Shown: piece by piece, positions 1-9,109 of the stretch | How positions within the stretch are numbered: the stretch's first letter is position 1 | How the letters are laid out: each line of letters begins with the position of its first letter | Origin: an uncultured Chloracidobacterium sp. | Lineage (GTDB): Bacteria; Acidobacteriota; Blastocatellia; Pyrinomonadales; Pyrinomonadaceae | DNA length: 64,000 nt | NCBI GenBank assembly: GCA_936914845.1 | Contig: CAKZGE010000007.1 | Span: 86,585 to 150,584 of the forward strand | Direction of reading: 5' to 3' | Translations under genes and position numbers: made by a program | Notes under the pieces: model-generated | What the model saw: the letters and a program-made list of their open reading frames with translations, nothing else | What the model was told of the DNA's origin: nothing | Databases searched by the model: none

Positions 1-156
1 ATCGAGTAGCAGTGCTTTTCTGTCAACACGGGGATCTTCCCATATTTGATTGTAAACGAAGGCATCAAACCAAACGGCGAACGCACGCTGCAGAAGACCT
101 TTTTTGGTGGTGATCTCGCTATTTTGAACAGCTGAATGAACGGTGGATCTTGACAT
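1..156 (-). CDS. BtaA-like DUF3419 protein, N-terminal part (cut by window start)
   Basis: Only the first 52 codons are inside the window; the reading frame runs off the left edge without a stop. The start ATG (complement of 154-156) is preceded by an AAGGATAG ribosome-binding-like stretch. The peptide contains VYNQIWEDPRVD, which I recognise as typical of the N-terminus of DUF3419/BtaA proteins, the SAM-dependent 3-amino-3-carboxypropyl transferases that modify diacylglycerol in betaine-lipid synthesis. Family assignment rests on this one motif. It lies downstream of the glycosyltransferase/permease genes on the same strand, which fits a membrane-lipid context. Betaine-lipid function itself is inference. 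Confidence 0.6.
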   Translation of the reverse strand, partial: MSRSTVHSAVQNSEITTKKGLLQRAFAVWFDAFVYNQIWEDPRVDRKALLLD

Positions 157-218
157 AAAGATAAAGCTATCCTTTTATCTTAGTTGGCCGATCAGACAAT
201 TTTGTTACAAAACAAATA

Positions 219-1316
219 TCATTCGTTGACCATTACTTCTACCGGGTCAATCGAGGATGCCTTCCATGCCGGGTAGAGAGCTCCGAAAAGACTGCCAAGT
301 ATCGCGATCACCACAGCCGTTAGCACCCATTTTGTGCTGAAGTCGAAAGTCAACTCGATCGAGCGGCTGATCACAAAAGACGATGCGAGTGCCGCAACCA
401 AACCCAAAACCACGCCGAGAACGCCGATCAAAAAAGCTTCACCTTCAATTGTGCGGACGATGAATGCCTTGGAGGCACCTAAGGATTTCAAGATCCCGAT
501 CTCTTTGCTGCGTTCTGTTATGGTCGTGTACATCGAAAGCATCACAAAGATCGTGCTGACGAAGGCTCCAAGGCCTATTAAAACACGCAGAAATGTCTTT
601 AAACCCGGAACCCGGTCTTGTGCGTCAACAACCAAGTCACGCGTTAAGTTGATCTTGTTGCCGGGAAGTTCGTGATTGATGCGGGCCGCAACAGAATCAA
701 CATCCTCGCCCGGACGTATCTTTACGAGTATATATGTTGCGTTCGTGGTTTCGATCGCCTGCTGCATTGCGTTGAGCGACATCTTTATGCGAGCACCGGA
801 AGGCGGAGAAAATACACCGACGATCGTGTAGGGTTTGCCGCCGAATATCTCATACGTCTGACCCACGGAAAGCCCGTCGTCTTGCATCTGACGCTCATCC
901 ATAATGATCTCGTTATTGGCTGTCGGTGCACGCCCCTCGACGATCTGCATTCCATTCATCGCGGCGAATGGCTCCCAATCAACACCGTCAAGCTGACGTA
1001 TGCCCCACCGTCCGCTGGTGTCCGGCATTAAATACCGAATGACGGGAACTGCCGCTTCGACTCCATCAATAGCTTTAAGGCGATCGACATAACCTATATT
1101 AACGGCTGCGCTCGAACTATTAAGATCCATCCCGCCCGGGCGCGTGAAGACTATTTCGGCTTTCCAGTTCGCCGCTCTTTTGGCCATTTCGTTGGTCATC
1201 CCATCTGCCAACCCTGTGAAAAGAACGATCAGCACAACACCGAGAGAAACGCCGATGATGCTGATCAGCGAGCGAAACGGACGAGCTTTCAAATTTGCAA
1301 GAACCAATTCGAACAT
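219..1316 (-). CDS. FtsX/MacB-type ABC transporter permease
   Basis: 365-aa inner-membrane protein with the classic MacB/FtsX layout: one membrane segment near residues 15-37, a large extracytoplasmic MacB_PCD-like domain (about 40-225), then three C-terminal membrane segments (about 245-265, 290-315, 330-350). The segment ITERSKEIGILKSLGAS after the second membrane helix is the conserved FtsX cytoplasmic motif, and the end PAWKASSIDPVEVM is the usual family tail. Such permeases pair with a LolD/MacB-like ATPase to export or extract lipids, peptides or lipoproteins; no ATPase is in the window, so it may lie beyond the left edge. It starts 10 bp downstream of a glycosyltransferase stop, so co-transcription is likely. 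Substrate unknown. Confidence 0.85.
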   Translation of the reverse strand: MFELVLANLKARPFRSLISIIGVSLGVVLIVLFTGLADGMTNEMAKRAANWKAEIVFTRPGGMDLNSSSAAVNIGYVDRLKAIDGVEAAVPVIRYLMPDTSGRWGIRQLDGVDWEPFAAMNGMQIVEGRAPTANNEIIMDERQMQDDGLSVGQTYEIFGGKPYTIVGVFSPPSGARIKMSLNAMQQAIETTNATYILVKIRPGEDVDSVAARINHELPGNKINLTRDLVVDAQDRVPGLKTFLRVLIGLGAFVSTIFVMLSMYTTITERSKEIGILKSLGASKAFIVRTIEGEAFLIGVLGVVLGLVAALASSFVISRSIELTFDFSTKWVLTAVVIAILGSLFGALYPAWKASSIDPVEVMVNE

Positions 1317-1326
1317 TGAAATTTCC

Positions 1327-2682
1327 TTAAACTATTCCGGCGTAATCGAAACTGCCGCTGGTATCAGGCTTTGTGTACAGGTCATTGCGGCGTGTGAAAT
1401 CTTCGTACATTTTGTCGTAGGCCGCAAACAAGCGGTCGGTCGAATGGATCCGGGTGTTGGCCCGAGCCGTTTCGAGCGCCGCCGCGACCTTCTTGTTGCG
1501 GGCCGCGTTATCGGAGAGAATGTCGAGGATGGCGGCCGCAAAATTCTCTGCCTTGGGTTCGACAAGCCAAACATTCTCGTCGGTGGCGTATGAAAGTATC
1601 CCGCCCGCACGCGGAGCGACGGTTGGTACACCGGACGCCATCGCTTCGAGAGGAGCGATGCCAAACGGTTCGCGGGGGTTGGGATGAACGAAAATATCTG
1701 CGTTGGCGTAATAATCCGCCAGCAGCTCTTTATCCAAGTGTCCAAGCAAGATGATCTTTCCGGGTGCCGCTAAGGAACCCTGTTCTTTCAACCATTCAGC
1801 CTGCGGCCCCGCACCGGCGATCAAAAGTCGGATATCCCGCGGATCAGAAGCCAACGCCTTCATCATTTCCGGCAAAAGAACCACATTCTTTTCCGGAGAA
1901 AGGCGGCCGGCGTAAAGCAGAATGGTCGAATCCGGCGGAATTCCGGCACGTTTTCGCATATCGGCTCGTACAGTTTCGGACCGTCTTTCGGGAGTAAAAC
2001 GTTCGGCATCGACACCACGCGGACAAACGAATATTCGTTCGGCAATTTCCACGCGAGGGGCTTGAAAGAAACGCCAGCATTTATTGAATAACCATTTTGA
2101 CCGCCGGGGATTTTCGGACGATCTCGCCGACAAGTAAAATTCTTCAGCAGTATAGGTCGAATTTGCTATATGGAAATCAAATGACGGCAATATGTAATTG
2201 CCCATTACACGCCTTGCCAGCCATTTACCGATCTGTCCTTTCGACATAAAGGCACCGATATTATCGTCCATTCTTTCACAAGAAAAGTGGACCAGCATCG
2301 GACGTCCAAGCTGTTTGAATTTGCCGATCCGGATCATCGCCCCCAACATGCTCAGAGTATATTTGTCGGTTACCTCAACAATATCCGGCATTTCTTCGAT
2401 GAGTATTTTACGGATATGCGTTTCGCTTGGCATATACTGCCAGGGCAGGATAAGGCGATACCGTTTGTCAAATATTGGCGAATACCGAGCCGGGATGTAA
2501 TAGACACGCGCAAAATCATTGACGTCTTCAACGGCTGCGGCTTCCCCGGGAACGATAAGGCGCACCTGTCGTTTGTGGCGGGCGGCGGCGTCCATCAGAT
2601 TGTTGAAGCTGGTACTTATTCCACCCGAATTCTTGTGATAGTAATTGGTTAGATGTACTGACTTGATCGAGCTAGTTTCCAA
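1327..2682 (-). CDS. Glycosyltransferase family 4 (GT-B fold)
   Basis: 451 aa, probably starting at TTG (complement 2680-2682), because no ATG lies close to the conserved N-terminus HLTNYYHKNSGGIS, the GT4 acceptor-side glycine loop. The C-terminal half carries the donor-binding landmarks: LLYAGRLSPEKN (about 255) and the E-x7-E motif region PREPFGIAPLEAMASGVPT (about 340-360). Retaining GT4 enzymes transfer a sugar from a nucleotide-sugar or GDP-mannose to lipid or polysaccharide acceptors in the cytoplasm. It follows the membrane-protein gene by 18 bp and precedes the FtsX permease by 10 bp, so an envelope glycoconjugate operon is likely. Donor and acceptor cannot be told from sequence alone. 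Confidence 0.85.
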   Translation of the reverse strand: METSSIKSVHLTNYYHKNSGGISTSFNNLMDAAARHKRQVRLIVPGEAAAVEDVNDFARVYYIPARYSPIFDKRYRLILPWQYMPSETHIRKILIEEMPDIVEVTDKYTLSMLGAMIRIGKFKQLGRPMLVHFSCERMDDNIGAFMSKGQIGKWLARRVMGNYILPSFDFHIANSTYTAEEFYLSARSSENPRRSKWLFNKCWRFFQAPRVEIAERIFVCPRGVDAERFTPERRSETVRADMRKRAGIPPDSTILLYAGRLSPEKNVVLLPEMMKALASDPRDIRLLIAGAGPQAEWLKEQGSLAAPGKIILLGHLDKELLADYYANADIFVHPNPREPFGIAPLEAMASGVPTVAPRAGGILSYATDENVWLVEPKAENFAAAILDILSDNAARNKKVAAALETARANTRIHSTDRLFAAYDKMYEDFTRRNDLYTKPDTSGSFDYAGIV

Positions 2683-2700
2683 TTTTAATAATGCCCCACA

Positions 2701-3528
2701 CTATTGGCCGGCTTTTTTTCCTAAGATCTTGATGCCGCCGGCTACGACCAAAGTCCAAAGCAGCATTATTGCCCATGCTCCCAAGGATGTGGTCCATGCC
2801 CAGGACCATTTGCCGCGAAAACCACCGAGAATACTACCCACGACAAGGCCAAAAGAAGCGAAGACAGTTGCGGCCGCTAGTAAACGACCTTCGCCGATCA
2901 ACCTAATGATGAGAAGCGGAATATATGTCGTGAATTCCAAGATCAGCAACGGAAATGTTTTTATGTCTCCCCACAAAGTTTTGGTTTCTTCGCCTGCTCC
3001 GACCAGTAGAACACCCTGTCGCATAGCAAAAAGATTGAAAAGGGCTGACATTGCCGAAAATAGGACCGAGATCGCAAATGCCTTTTGACGAGCGTTGTTT
3101 TCAGAAGCCGGGAATACGCTGGCGAAATAGTTTTCCTGTGCCCAGTGCGTGATGAATTCGACGGAGTGGCTAAAGATCGGCAATGAAATAGTTACGATAA
3201 GCGTTGCCAGCCATGCCGGCGTAGCCCGCCGAAAAGATTGGACGAGAGCTCCGGAAATTCCTGACGTGAGAAACCTAAATGCGAGTTCAACCAATACGGC
3301 CGTCAAAGTTACAAGCCAATTCTCGCGGCTCGCTTTATAGACCGTAAAATAAAATGACGCCCGCAGGAGTGCGCCGAGCAGGGCCGATTTCCAGTTCCAC
3401 CGAGTCAATATCTGCAGTGGATGGCGGACCAAGCTGCGAATCACCTCGAGAAGCGGGATCTGCGCCTGGATCTCTTCCAGGTCGTCCGCATCGGTGATCG
3501 ATTCATGAATATCTTCCGCTCTTATCAT
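2701..3528 (-). CDS. Polytopic membrane protein of unknown function
   Basis: 275 aa, not recognised as any named family. The first about 45 residues are acidic and soluble (DADDLEEIQ). After that come roughly six hydrophobic segments (around 48-65, 75-95, 105-120, 150-170, 190-215, 220-265), so it is an integral membrane protein. Its ATG overlaps the stop of the upstream glycosyltransferase by 4 bp (ATGA), which implies translational coupling; the second glycosyltransferase follows 18 bp later. Sitting between two GT4 enzymes, it may act as a lipid-carrier, flippase or scaffold component, but that is inferred from position only. Confidence 0.7.
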   Translation of the reverse strand: MIRAEDIHESITDADDLEEIQAQIPLLEVIRSLVRHPLQILTRWNWKSALLGALLRASFYFTVYKASRENWLVTLTAVLVELAFRFLTSGISGALVQSFRRATPAWLATLIVTISLPIFSHSVEFITHWAQENYFASVFPASENNARQKAFAISVLFSAMSALFNLFAMRQGVLLVGAGEETKTLWGDIKTFPLLILEFTTYIPLLIIRLIGEGRLLAAATVFASFGLVVGSILGGFRGKWSWAWTTSLGAWAIMLLWTLVVAGGIKILGKKAGQ

Positions 3529-4718
3529 TTTTCAGTGGCTTCGCTTGCCCGTCCCATTTCGAAGGCTTTTTCATAGCCTTTGTAAACACCTTCAAACACG
3601 GCGTTCCAAGTGCTGCCGCTGGCTTTTTCTCGAGAGGCCCGTTTCATTTTTTCAAGCACCGCCGGGTTGTCCATTAGTTGAATTATGTGTTGAACGAACT
3701 CTTGAGTATCCTTCGCAACAAAACCTGTTTCGTCCGGGGCGATCACGTATTTCGGGCCGCCTTGATCACTAACGATCGCCGGCACGCCGGAAGCATTTGC
3801 TTCCTGAGCGACATTGCCAAAAGCATCGGTCTTTGAGGGAAACAGGAATATATCCATATTAGCATAGGCTTCCGCAAGAGCGTCACCCGACAGAAAGCCG
3901 GTAAACTCGGCCGTTGTCATGTTTTTCTCTAGATATTCCCGTTCATCTCCTTCGCCGACGATCAGGAATTTGAAGTTGCTTCGGCCGGCCCGGATCAATT
4001 GCTTTTCGATATCGGCAAGCATCCGTACGCTTTTCTCCGCCCGCAATCGTCCGACAGACCCAAGGCGGAATACATTGTCTTTAACGGTTCGCTTTGCCGG
4101 CGAAAATAATTCGGTATCTACACCCCGCCCCATGAAAGCTGCGATCCGCTTCGTTCCTTTGCCGAGACGCTGTACTAACTCTTCGTTTGGAGCAAGCACG
4201 ACCTTCGGCATTTTGTAATAGAGGACGGAACCATCCATGATCTTGCGCTCAGCGAAATTAGATATCTTTTTGACGGTCGAGCCAGGCAGAAACCCTAAGA
4301 CCTTGGAGATCCGGTGTGCAGCAAATTCGTGAATATTTGTATGCCAAGAACCGAGCAGCGGCCACTGGAATTTCCATGCAAGGTAAACGCCAATGATGCT
4401 AACATCATTAACGCCTGTAATATGCAGGACATCCGGTTTGAATTCGAGCAGGTGGCGCAGTACCCTCTTCGTGTGTCGCTGAAAAAGAGGGTCATATCCG
4501 AGTTCTTCATCAAGACTTAGGGAAAGCGGGGAACGCTTAAGGGATAGATAGCTGACAGAACCGTCTTGTCGGAATTCGGTCTTTGGCCCGGCGTGTACGC
4601 ATAGATAGGGGTAGCCCTGCTCTTTAGCATAGGCGACCAAACGCTTACTTGTCATCGCCGCACCGTTGACTTCCAAATATGAATCCGGAAAGAACGCGAC
4701 ACGCAAAACCTTGTTCAC
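3525..4718 (-). CDS. Glycosyltransferase family 4, MgtA-like
   Basis: About 397 aa from a GTG start (complement 4716-4718); a TTG five codons upstream is the alternative. The N-terminus VLRVAFFPDSYLEVNGAAM resembles GDP-mannose-dependent mannosyltransferases (MgtA/PimB-like). The C-terminal donor domain has RLGSVGRLRAEKSV and FGNVAQEANASGVPAIVSD; note EANASG in place of the commoner EAMASG. Predicted cytoplasmic or peripheral enzyme building glycolipid. It overlaps the downstream membrane protein by 4 bp. A hairpin lies immediately upstream (4735-4761), so expression may depend on read-through from the PHP gene or on its own start near that hairpin. The sugar donor is inferred only. Confidence 0.82.
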   Translation of the reverse strand: MNKVLRVAFFPDSYLEVNGAAMTSKRLVAYAKEQGYPYLCVHAGPKTEFRQDGSVSYLSLKRSPLSLSLDEELGYDPLFQRHTKRVLRHLLEFKPDVLHITGVNDVSIIGVYLAWKFQWPLLGSWHTNIHEFAAHRISKVLGFLPGSTVKKISNFAERKIMDGSVLYYKMPKVVLAPNEELVQRLGKGTKRIAAFMGRGVDTELFSPAKRTVKDNVFRLGSVGRLRAEKSVRMLADIEKQLIRAGRSNFKFLIVGEGDEREYLEKNMTTAEFTGFLSGDALAEAYANMDIFLFPSKTDAFGNVAQEANASGVPAIVSDQGGPKYVIAPDETGFVAKDTQEFVQHIIQLMDNPAVLEKMKRASREKASGSTWNAVFEGVYKGYEKAFEMGRASEATEK

Positions 4719-4732
4719 AAAATAATAAATCA

Positions 4733-4763
4733 AAAGCCGGCAAGCCTATTGACCGCCGGCTGA
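4733..4763 (-). terminator. Intrinsic terminator or attenuator hairpin after the PHP gene
   Basis: Inverted repeat AGCCGGC (4735-4741) / GCCGGCT (4755-4761) with a 13-nt loop. Read on the minus strand the stem is followed by TTTTGATTTATTATTTTG. It lies between the stop of the PHP gene and the start of the downstream glycosyltransferase, so it either ends the PHP transcript or acts as an attenuator for the glycosyltransferase operon. Confidence 0.6.
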
Positions 4764-4782
4764 AACTCTAAAATATCAAACT

Positions 4783-6018
4783 TTACGAGACCGGTTCAGA
4801 TGTCAGGTCACCGGAACCAACGATCTCTTTTACATCCGGCAACTCAAAACGTGCATTTTCGACGCTCTGCGGCACGCGGTCCAGTTTCTTTCTCGCTAAA
4901 CGAAATCCGGGCCGAACGGCCGGGCTTCCCATGATCCCGAGCACTAGAATGGCAAGACGCAGCCATGCTGGCCCGCCGCGGGTCCACCCGTGGGCGGATA
5001 GGGCACGCAAGCCATTTCCGTCGCCTACGTCAAAATGCACTCGTTCAAACCATTTTCTGCGTCCTTCCGGCGATTGAGGATAGTGCCGCAAGATCTCCGA
5101 AAATGATTCAAGCTGCCGCGAATGAAGCGGCAATTCATATTCGGGCATCATCACGATCTCACTATGCTTGTCCGTCCTTATCTCATCAGCGAACTCTGAA
5201 AATGAAGCAGCATTCGTCAGATTCATCACGGTGTTCGGCTTGCAGCCGTGGCGATCTCCGCCAGTAACTAACGGAAAGCCCAATGCTTCTGCCAATTCGA
5301 TGACCCGTTTGTTCTCCGACCAGGAACGAAATCCATTTACCTCGAAGGCGTGGATCCAGCGACCGTGTACGCGTATGAAATCCTTCAACAATTCCAAATG
5401 TCTTTCCTTGCCTACAAGTTCGATATCCCAGAGCGGATGGTTAAGTATCACCAACACTTCGGGCATTTCATTGAGCATGCTGAAACATTCGTCAAGCTTT
5501 TCTTTCGTGTGCTGGTCCGGGTTAAAGGTCAGGTCGAGCAGTTTCTTGGTCAGATCGACCGCACGGTCTTTAGGTAAATTATGGACGCCGACGTGGAAAA
5601 AACCGAAATCGTAGGGCACTGTCCATTCTAAAGAGATCGGAGCATGCGAATTTTCTTCGGCCCCATTCACTTTCAAGCAAGAATCGATGCAATCGTGGTC
5701 TGTTATTGAGACGATTGCTTCGAGGCCCGCCGAATTGATCTGCTTCTTTTCACTTTCGAAAACCTCCGGGCCGGTCATCGGCGGTGACCAGAACGCAGTT
5801 GAGAAATCAATGCCTTTGCCTTCGCGCTCAAGATACTTGTCCCGCTCACGATGCCAGAAAAAATTGATCACCGGCAGCTTTTCAGCGTAATGGGGGACAA
5901 AATCGAGCATTTCTTTCGAATTTTCGGTGTGGCAATGGAGAGAGACCCCCGTTTTTGCCCTGGAAGAAAGGTCTTCCTGCCTGCGTAAGATGTTTAGTTT
6001 TGTTTGTTTGAGATTCAT
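4783..6018 (-). CDS. PHP-domain metal-dependent phosphoesterase
   Basis: 411 aa from the ATG at complement 6016-6018, which has a good GGAG ribosome site; an in-frame TTG ten codons upstream is less likely. The PHP metal-binding signature is present in order: HCH near residue 28, TDHD (about 130), HVGVH (about 165), NHP (about 205), GDRHG (about 265). PHP proteins hydrolyse phosphate esters using two or three metal ions (histidinol phosphatase, polymerase subunits, exonucleases). The C-terminal 100 residues include a hydrophobic stretch LRLAILVLGIM that may tether it to the membrane. It heads the gene string leading to the two glycosyltransferases; substrate unknown. Confidence 0.8.
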   Translation of the reverse strand: MNLKQTKLNILRRQEDLSSRAKTGVSLHCHTENSKEMLDFVPHYAEKLPVINFFWHRERDKYLEREGKGIDFSTAFWSPPMTGPEVFESEKKQINSAGLEAIVSITDHDCIDSCLKVNGAEENSHAPISLEWTVPYDFGFFHVGVHNLPKDRAVDLTKKLLDLTFNPDQHTKEKLDECFSMLNEMPEVLVILNHPLWDIELVGKERHLELLKDFIRVHGRWIHAFEVNGFRSWSENKRVIELAEALGFPLVTGGDRHGCKPNTVMNLTNAASFSEFADEIRTDKHSEIVMMPEYELPLHSRQLESFSEILRHYPQSPEGRRKWFERVHFDVGDGNGLRALSAHGWTRGGPAWLRLAILVLGIMGSPAVRPGFRLARKKLDRVPQSVENARFELPDVKEIVGSGDLTSEPVS

Positions 6019-6259
6019 CCTACTCTCCGATATCCGTACTTGCTCCAAACCTTAGAAAATACCAAATTACGGCATGAATGTAAATCTATCTGATGTATGT
6101 GCAGCGAACATCTGTTGCCTAGGTTTCCTTTTGAAGACTACCACAGACCCTTGAGAGATGACTAAGTTCTGCCGCCGGTTCGTTAACATAAATGAGAGAC
6201 CCAATTGACTGAGGCCATCAAACGCGTATAATTTGACGTTTATCGATATTCACAGTTCA
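6019..6259. other. Divergent intergenic region upstream of the B12 operon
   Basis: About 240 bp between the start of the minus-strand PHP gene and the first cobalamin riboswitch. It is moderately AT-rich and should hold the promoters of both. I see no open frame, repeat or clear operator here. Confidence 0.5.
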
Positions 6260-6400
6260 GACTAGGGTATCGGTGGTCATGGGAAGCAGGCGAAATTCCT
6301 GCACGATCGCGTCACGGTGAAGAGCTTTCGGCTCTAAAGTCCGACTCCAGACCTTCTTAACACAAATTTTGAACCGGTGCTTCGCGTCAAAGCATCGGGG
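6260..6400 (+). promoter_or_regulatory. Cobalamin riboswitch upstream of btuFCD
   Basis: The stretch 6264-6354 carries the landmarks of a B12 aptamer in order: GGTATCGGTGGTC, GGGAAGCAGGCGAAATTCCTGC (core GGGAA..GGCGAAA..TCC), GCGTCACGGTGA corresponding to the conserved B12 box region, and the closing AAAGTCCGACTCCAGACC corresponding to AGUC-GGA-ACC-GCC. It is followed by a hairpin CCGGTGCTT (6374-6382) / AAGCATCGG (6390-6398) that could be part of the expression platform. It sits directly before the B12 transporter genes, so adenosylcobalamin-dependent repression of uptake is the expected role. Confidence 0.85.
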
Positions 6401-6466
6401 CGAACCGGCCAAGCCTCCTTAAAGCTTCGTTTCAATCGCTAAAAGTTCACCGCGACGCGATATGTT

Positions 6467-7387
6467 GTGTGGAGCGTTGCATTGCGTAGATCATTTATAT
6501 TAATTGCCGCATTCTCGATATTCCTTGCTGCGTGTGCCGGAACGCGCGGGCCAGTCTCCCAGGAATCCTACGTTGTAAAGGACGACATTGGAACAGAATT
6601 AACGCTTCCCAAAGAAATTCACCGAGCGGTTTCGCTTGCTCCGAGCATTACCGAATCAATTTTTGCGGCCGGAGCCGGAGACAGGTTAGTAGGCGTAACG
6701 ACCTATTGCGATTTCCCGGAACAGGCTAAACAGATCCAGAAAGTCGGTGATACACTCTCGCCCAACGCTGAGGCAATAATTGCATTGCAGCCGGATGTGG
6801 TCTTCGTTTCGCAAGAATCACAGCTGGAGGCATTTCGCAATATGCTTCTTCAGCATGGGATCCCCGTTTTTGTGGTCAATCAGTCTGACCTAGAAGGGGT
6901 GATCGCGGATATCAGAAAATTCGGCGAATTATTTGGAACGAGACAGGTCGCGAACGAAGAGGCAGATCGACTAGAAAGCCGATTGAAGGCTGTAAACCAA
7001 CAGATCACGGGTCATCCTAAACCGACAGTTTTTGTTCAGGTTTCTAAAGAACCACTTTTCACCATTGGTAAAGGGTCTTTCATAACCAGCATGGTCAGCG
7101 CCGCCGGCGCAATATCAGCTACAGGCGATATTTCCACTGCTTATCCTAAACTCAGCAAAGAAACCGCTTATACATTGCAGCCTGATATCATCGTGCTCTC
7201 CGAAAGCGAAGATAATCGCGAGCCCAATGACGTTTTCAAAAATTCGCCAGCGGTTAAAAATGGTCAGGTGTTCAAGATCGATGCCGCCCTTTTGGCAAGG
7301 CCCGGGCCGCGATCGGTCGATGCTCTTGAGCAGTTAAGATCCGCGATCGCCGATCGACCGGATCCAGGGAGCAGTTCAAAGCAATGA
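6467..7387 (+). CDS. btuF: Cobalamin-binding lipoprotein of ABC importer (BtuF-like)
   Basis: 306 aa from a GTG start; a TTG at 6482 has a better GGAG ribosome site and would begin right at the signal sequence. The N-terminus ends in the lipobox LAAC (after about residue 22), so the protein should be a lipid-anchored periplasmic binding protein. The fold is the helical-backbone class III binding protein: VSLAPSITESIFAAGAG, GVTTYCDFPEQA and IIALQPDVVFVSQ are typical of BtuF and siderophore-binding relatives. The stop overlaps btuC by 4 bp and the gene lies under a cobalamin riboswitch, which makes vitamin B12 or a corrinoid the expected ligand. Confidence 0.88.
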   Translation: MWSVALRRSFILIAAFSIFLAACAGTRGPVSQESYVVKDDIGTELTLPKEIHRAVSLAPSITESIFAAGAGDRLVGVTTYCDFPEQAKQIQKVGDTLSPNAEAIIALQPDVVFVSQESQLEAFRNMLLQHGIPVFVVNQSDLEGVIADIRKFGELFGTRQVANEEADRLESRLKAVNQQITGHPKPTVFVQVSKEPLFTIGKGSFITSMVSAAGAISATGDISTAYPKLSKETAYTLQPDIIVLSESEDNREPNDVFKNSPAVKNGQVFKIDAALLARPGPRSVDALEQLRSAIADRPDPGSSSKQ

Positions 7388-8340
7388 CGAGGGCTCAGTA
7401 CATCAAGGCGGCCGCTTGGCTCCTTGTATTGCTTCTCGCCGCATTGATGGCGGGACTTTTTCTCGGAAGTGAGAATATAGGGGCTCTCTCTACCGCTGAT
7501 TCGCGGACGATCTTTTTCAGTATTCGTTTGCCGCGCGTGATCGCAGCCGCAGCTGTCGGGGCAAGTTTGGCCGCAGCCGGGGCGGGCTTACAGGCGTTGT
7601 TGCGCAACCCATTGGCGGAACCGTATTTGCTTGGGGTCTCTAATGGTGCCGCGCTCGGCACAATGCTGGCATTCGCATTCTTCGGACACTTTGAATGGTT
7701 AAGGCCGATCATGGCATTTGCCGGAGCTGCGGTCGCAACGTTTTCTGTCTATCGGATGGCTAGGGGGCCGAATGGTGTCAGTGTCGAAAGATTGGTCCTT
7801 TCGGGCGTTATCGTGACCACGTTCCTTTCGTCAATAATCGTATTGCTAACCACTACGCTGGACGCGGCACGGTTGCGAAGTTTTACATTTTGGCTGTTGG
7901 GGGATCTTTCGCAAGCGGGAGGCGTAGGCATTTACGTCACTTTGGTTACGGCGATCGTCGGCACTTTAGTGCTTTTGACCCAGTCAAGGGCGCTGAATCT
8001 GATGATGATAGGAGAACGGGATGCCGTCGACCTTGGCGTTGAAACGGCAAATGTAAGGGCGGTGATCTTTGTGGCGGTTAGCGTGCTTGTTGGCTCGGCT
8101 GTTGCCGCCAGCGGTTCTGTCGGGTATGTCGGGCTGATCGTTCCCCATCTCGTACGGCTTGCATTTGGGAGTGACAATAGGATGGTTGTGCCATTTTCGG
8201 CGATCGCCGGAGCAGCTTTTGTAGTTCTGGCAGACATGGCAGCTAGGACGCTGATCTCTCCAAGAGAACTCCCGGTTGGTGCGGTGACCGCCTTGATCGG
8301 GGCTCCATTGTTTATCTACTTATTGAGGCGGCAGAGCTAG
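7384..8340 (+). CDS. btuC: Cobalamin ABC transporter permease (FecCD/BtuC family)
   Basis: 318-aa polytopic inner-membrane protein with about nine to ten hydrophobic segments, the normal FecCD size. Family marks are IRLPRVIAAAAVGASLAAAG (about 45), LRNPLAEPYLLGVSNGA (about 75) and, near the C-terminus, VGYVGLIVPHLVRL (about 240), which includes the coupling region contacting the ATPase. It forms the pore through which BtuF delivers corrinoid. The ATG overlaps the btuF stop (ATGA) and btuD follows 8 bp later, so the three genes form one translationally coupled unit. Confidence 0.92.
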   Translation: MTRAQYIKAAAWLLVLLLAALMAGLFLGSENIGALSTADSRTIFFSIRLPRVIAAAAVGASLAAAGAGLQALLRNPLAEPYLLGVSNGAALGTMLAFAFFGHFEWLRPIMAFAGAAVATFSVYRMARGPNGVSVERLVLSGVIVTTFLSSIIVLLTTTLDAARLRSFTFWLLGDLSQAGGVGIYVTLVTAIVGTLVLLTQSRALNLMMIGERDAVDLGVETANVRAVIFVAVSVLVGSAVAASGSVGYVGLIVPHLVRLAFGSDNRMVVPFSAIAGAAFVVLADMAARTLISPRELPVGAVTALIGAPLFIYLLRRQS

Positions 8341-8348
8341 GGTTTCGG

Positions 8349-9086
8349 ATGCTCGTTGCAAAAGACATCATTGTGCGGGGAAAAGGGCGGGAAGCACTTC
8401 GCAAAGTCGGAGTCGAACTCGAACCGGGTACGCTCACGACATTGTTGGGAGCAAACGGTGCCGGGAAGACCACCCTGCTGCGTGTGTTGAATGGAACGAT
8501 AAAACCAACCGGCGGAAGTGTTTTACTCAACGGTGTTGACATTTCCGCCTTCAGCCGCCGCGAGATAGCGAAACAGATCGCTGTTGTTTCACAAGAGAGC
8601 ACATCCGGCTTTCCCATTACCGTCCGCGATTTTGTACTTGCCGGCAGGTTTGCTTCGTCTGGTGGGTTCGGGTTCGATTCGAAAGACGACGAAGCCGCCG
8701 CCGACCTGGCAATTAAAGAATGCGAGCTTGACGGATTTCGTGATCGGATGACCGATCAACTTTCGGGCGGAGAGCGACAGCGAGTTGTTTTGGCGAGAGC
8801 TTTGGCGACCGGGGCGAAAATATTGCTTCTGGACGAACCAACCGCCAATCTGGACCTGGCAAATCAAGATCTGATAATGCAGATTGCCAAGCGGAAGTGT
8901 ACGGAGCATGGTTATGCAGCCTTGATCGCAACTCATGATCTCGGCCTCGCCATGGAATTTTCGGACATTTCCATATTGATGAGAAGTGGAGAGGTCGTCT
9001 ATCGTGGGCGACCGAGAGATGTTTTTGATGCCGAAAAGATCTTCGAGATCTTCGGCGTTAGGCGAAAGATCAATTGGGCCGTTTAG
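8349..9086 (+). CDS. btuD: Cobalamin ABC transporter ATP-binding protein (BtuD-like)
   Basis: 245-aa cytoplasmic ATPase with all ABC motifs: Walker A GANGAGKTT (about 34-42), Q-loop VSQEST, signature LSGGERQRV (about 138), Walker B ILLLDEPTANLD (about 158) and the switch histidine in ATHDLGLAM (about 197). It belongs to the iron-siderophore/B12 importer ATPase group (FepC/BtuD). It is the third gene of the riboswitch-controlled operon. Its stop lies only about 25 bp before a second cobalamin riboswitch, so the downstream receptor is separately controlled. Confidence 0.92.
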   Translation: MLVAKDIIVRGKGREALRKVGVELEPGTLTTLLGANGAGKTTLLRVLNGTIKPTGGSVLLNGVDISAFSRREIAKQIAVVSQESTSGFPITVRDFVLAGRFASSGGFGFDSKDDEAAADLAIKECELDGFRDRMTDQLSGGERQRVVLARALATGAKILLLDEPTANLDLANQDLIMQIAKRKCTEHGYAALIATHDLGLAMEFSDISILMRSGEVVYRGRPRDVFDAEKIFEIFGVRRKINWAV

Positions 9087-9109
9087 CCCCTGGGTCTTTC
9101 ATTGGAACG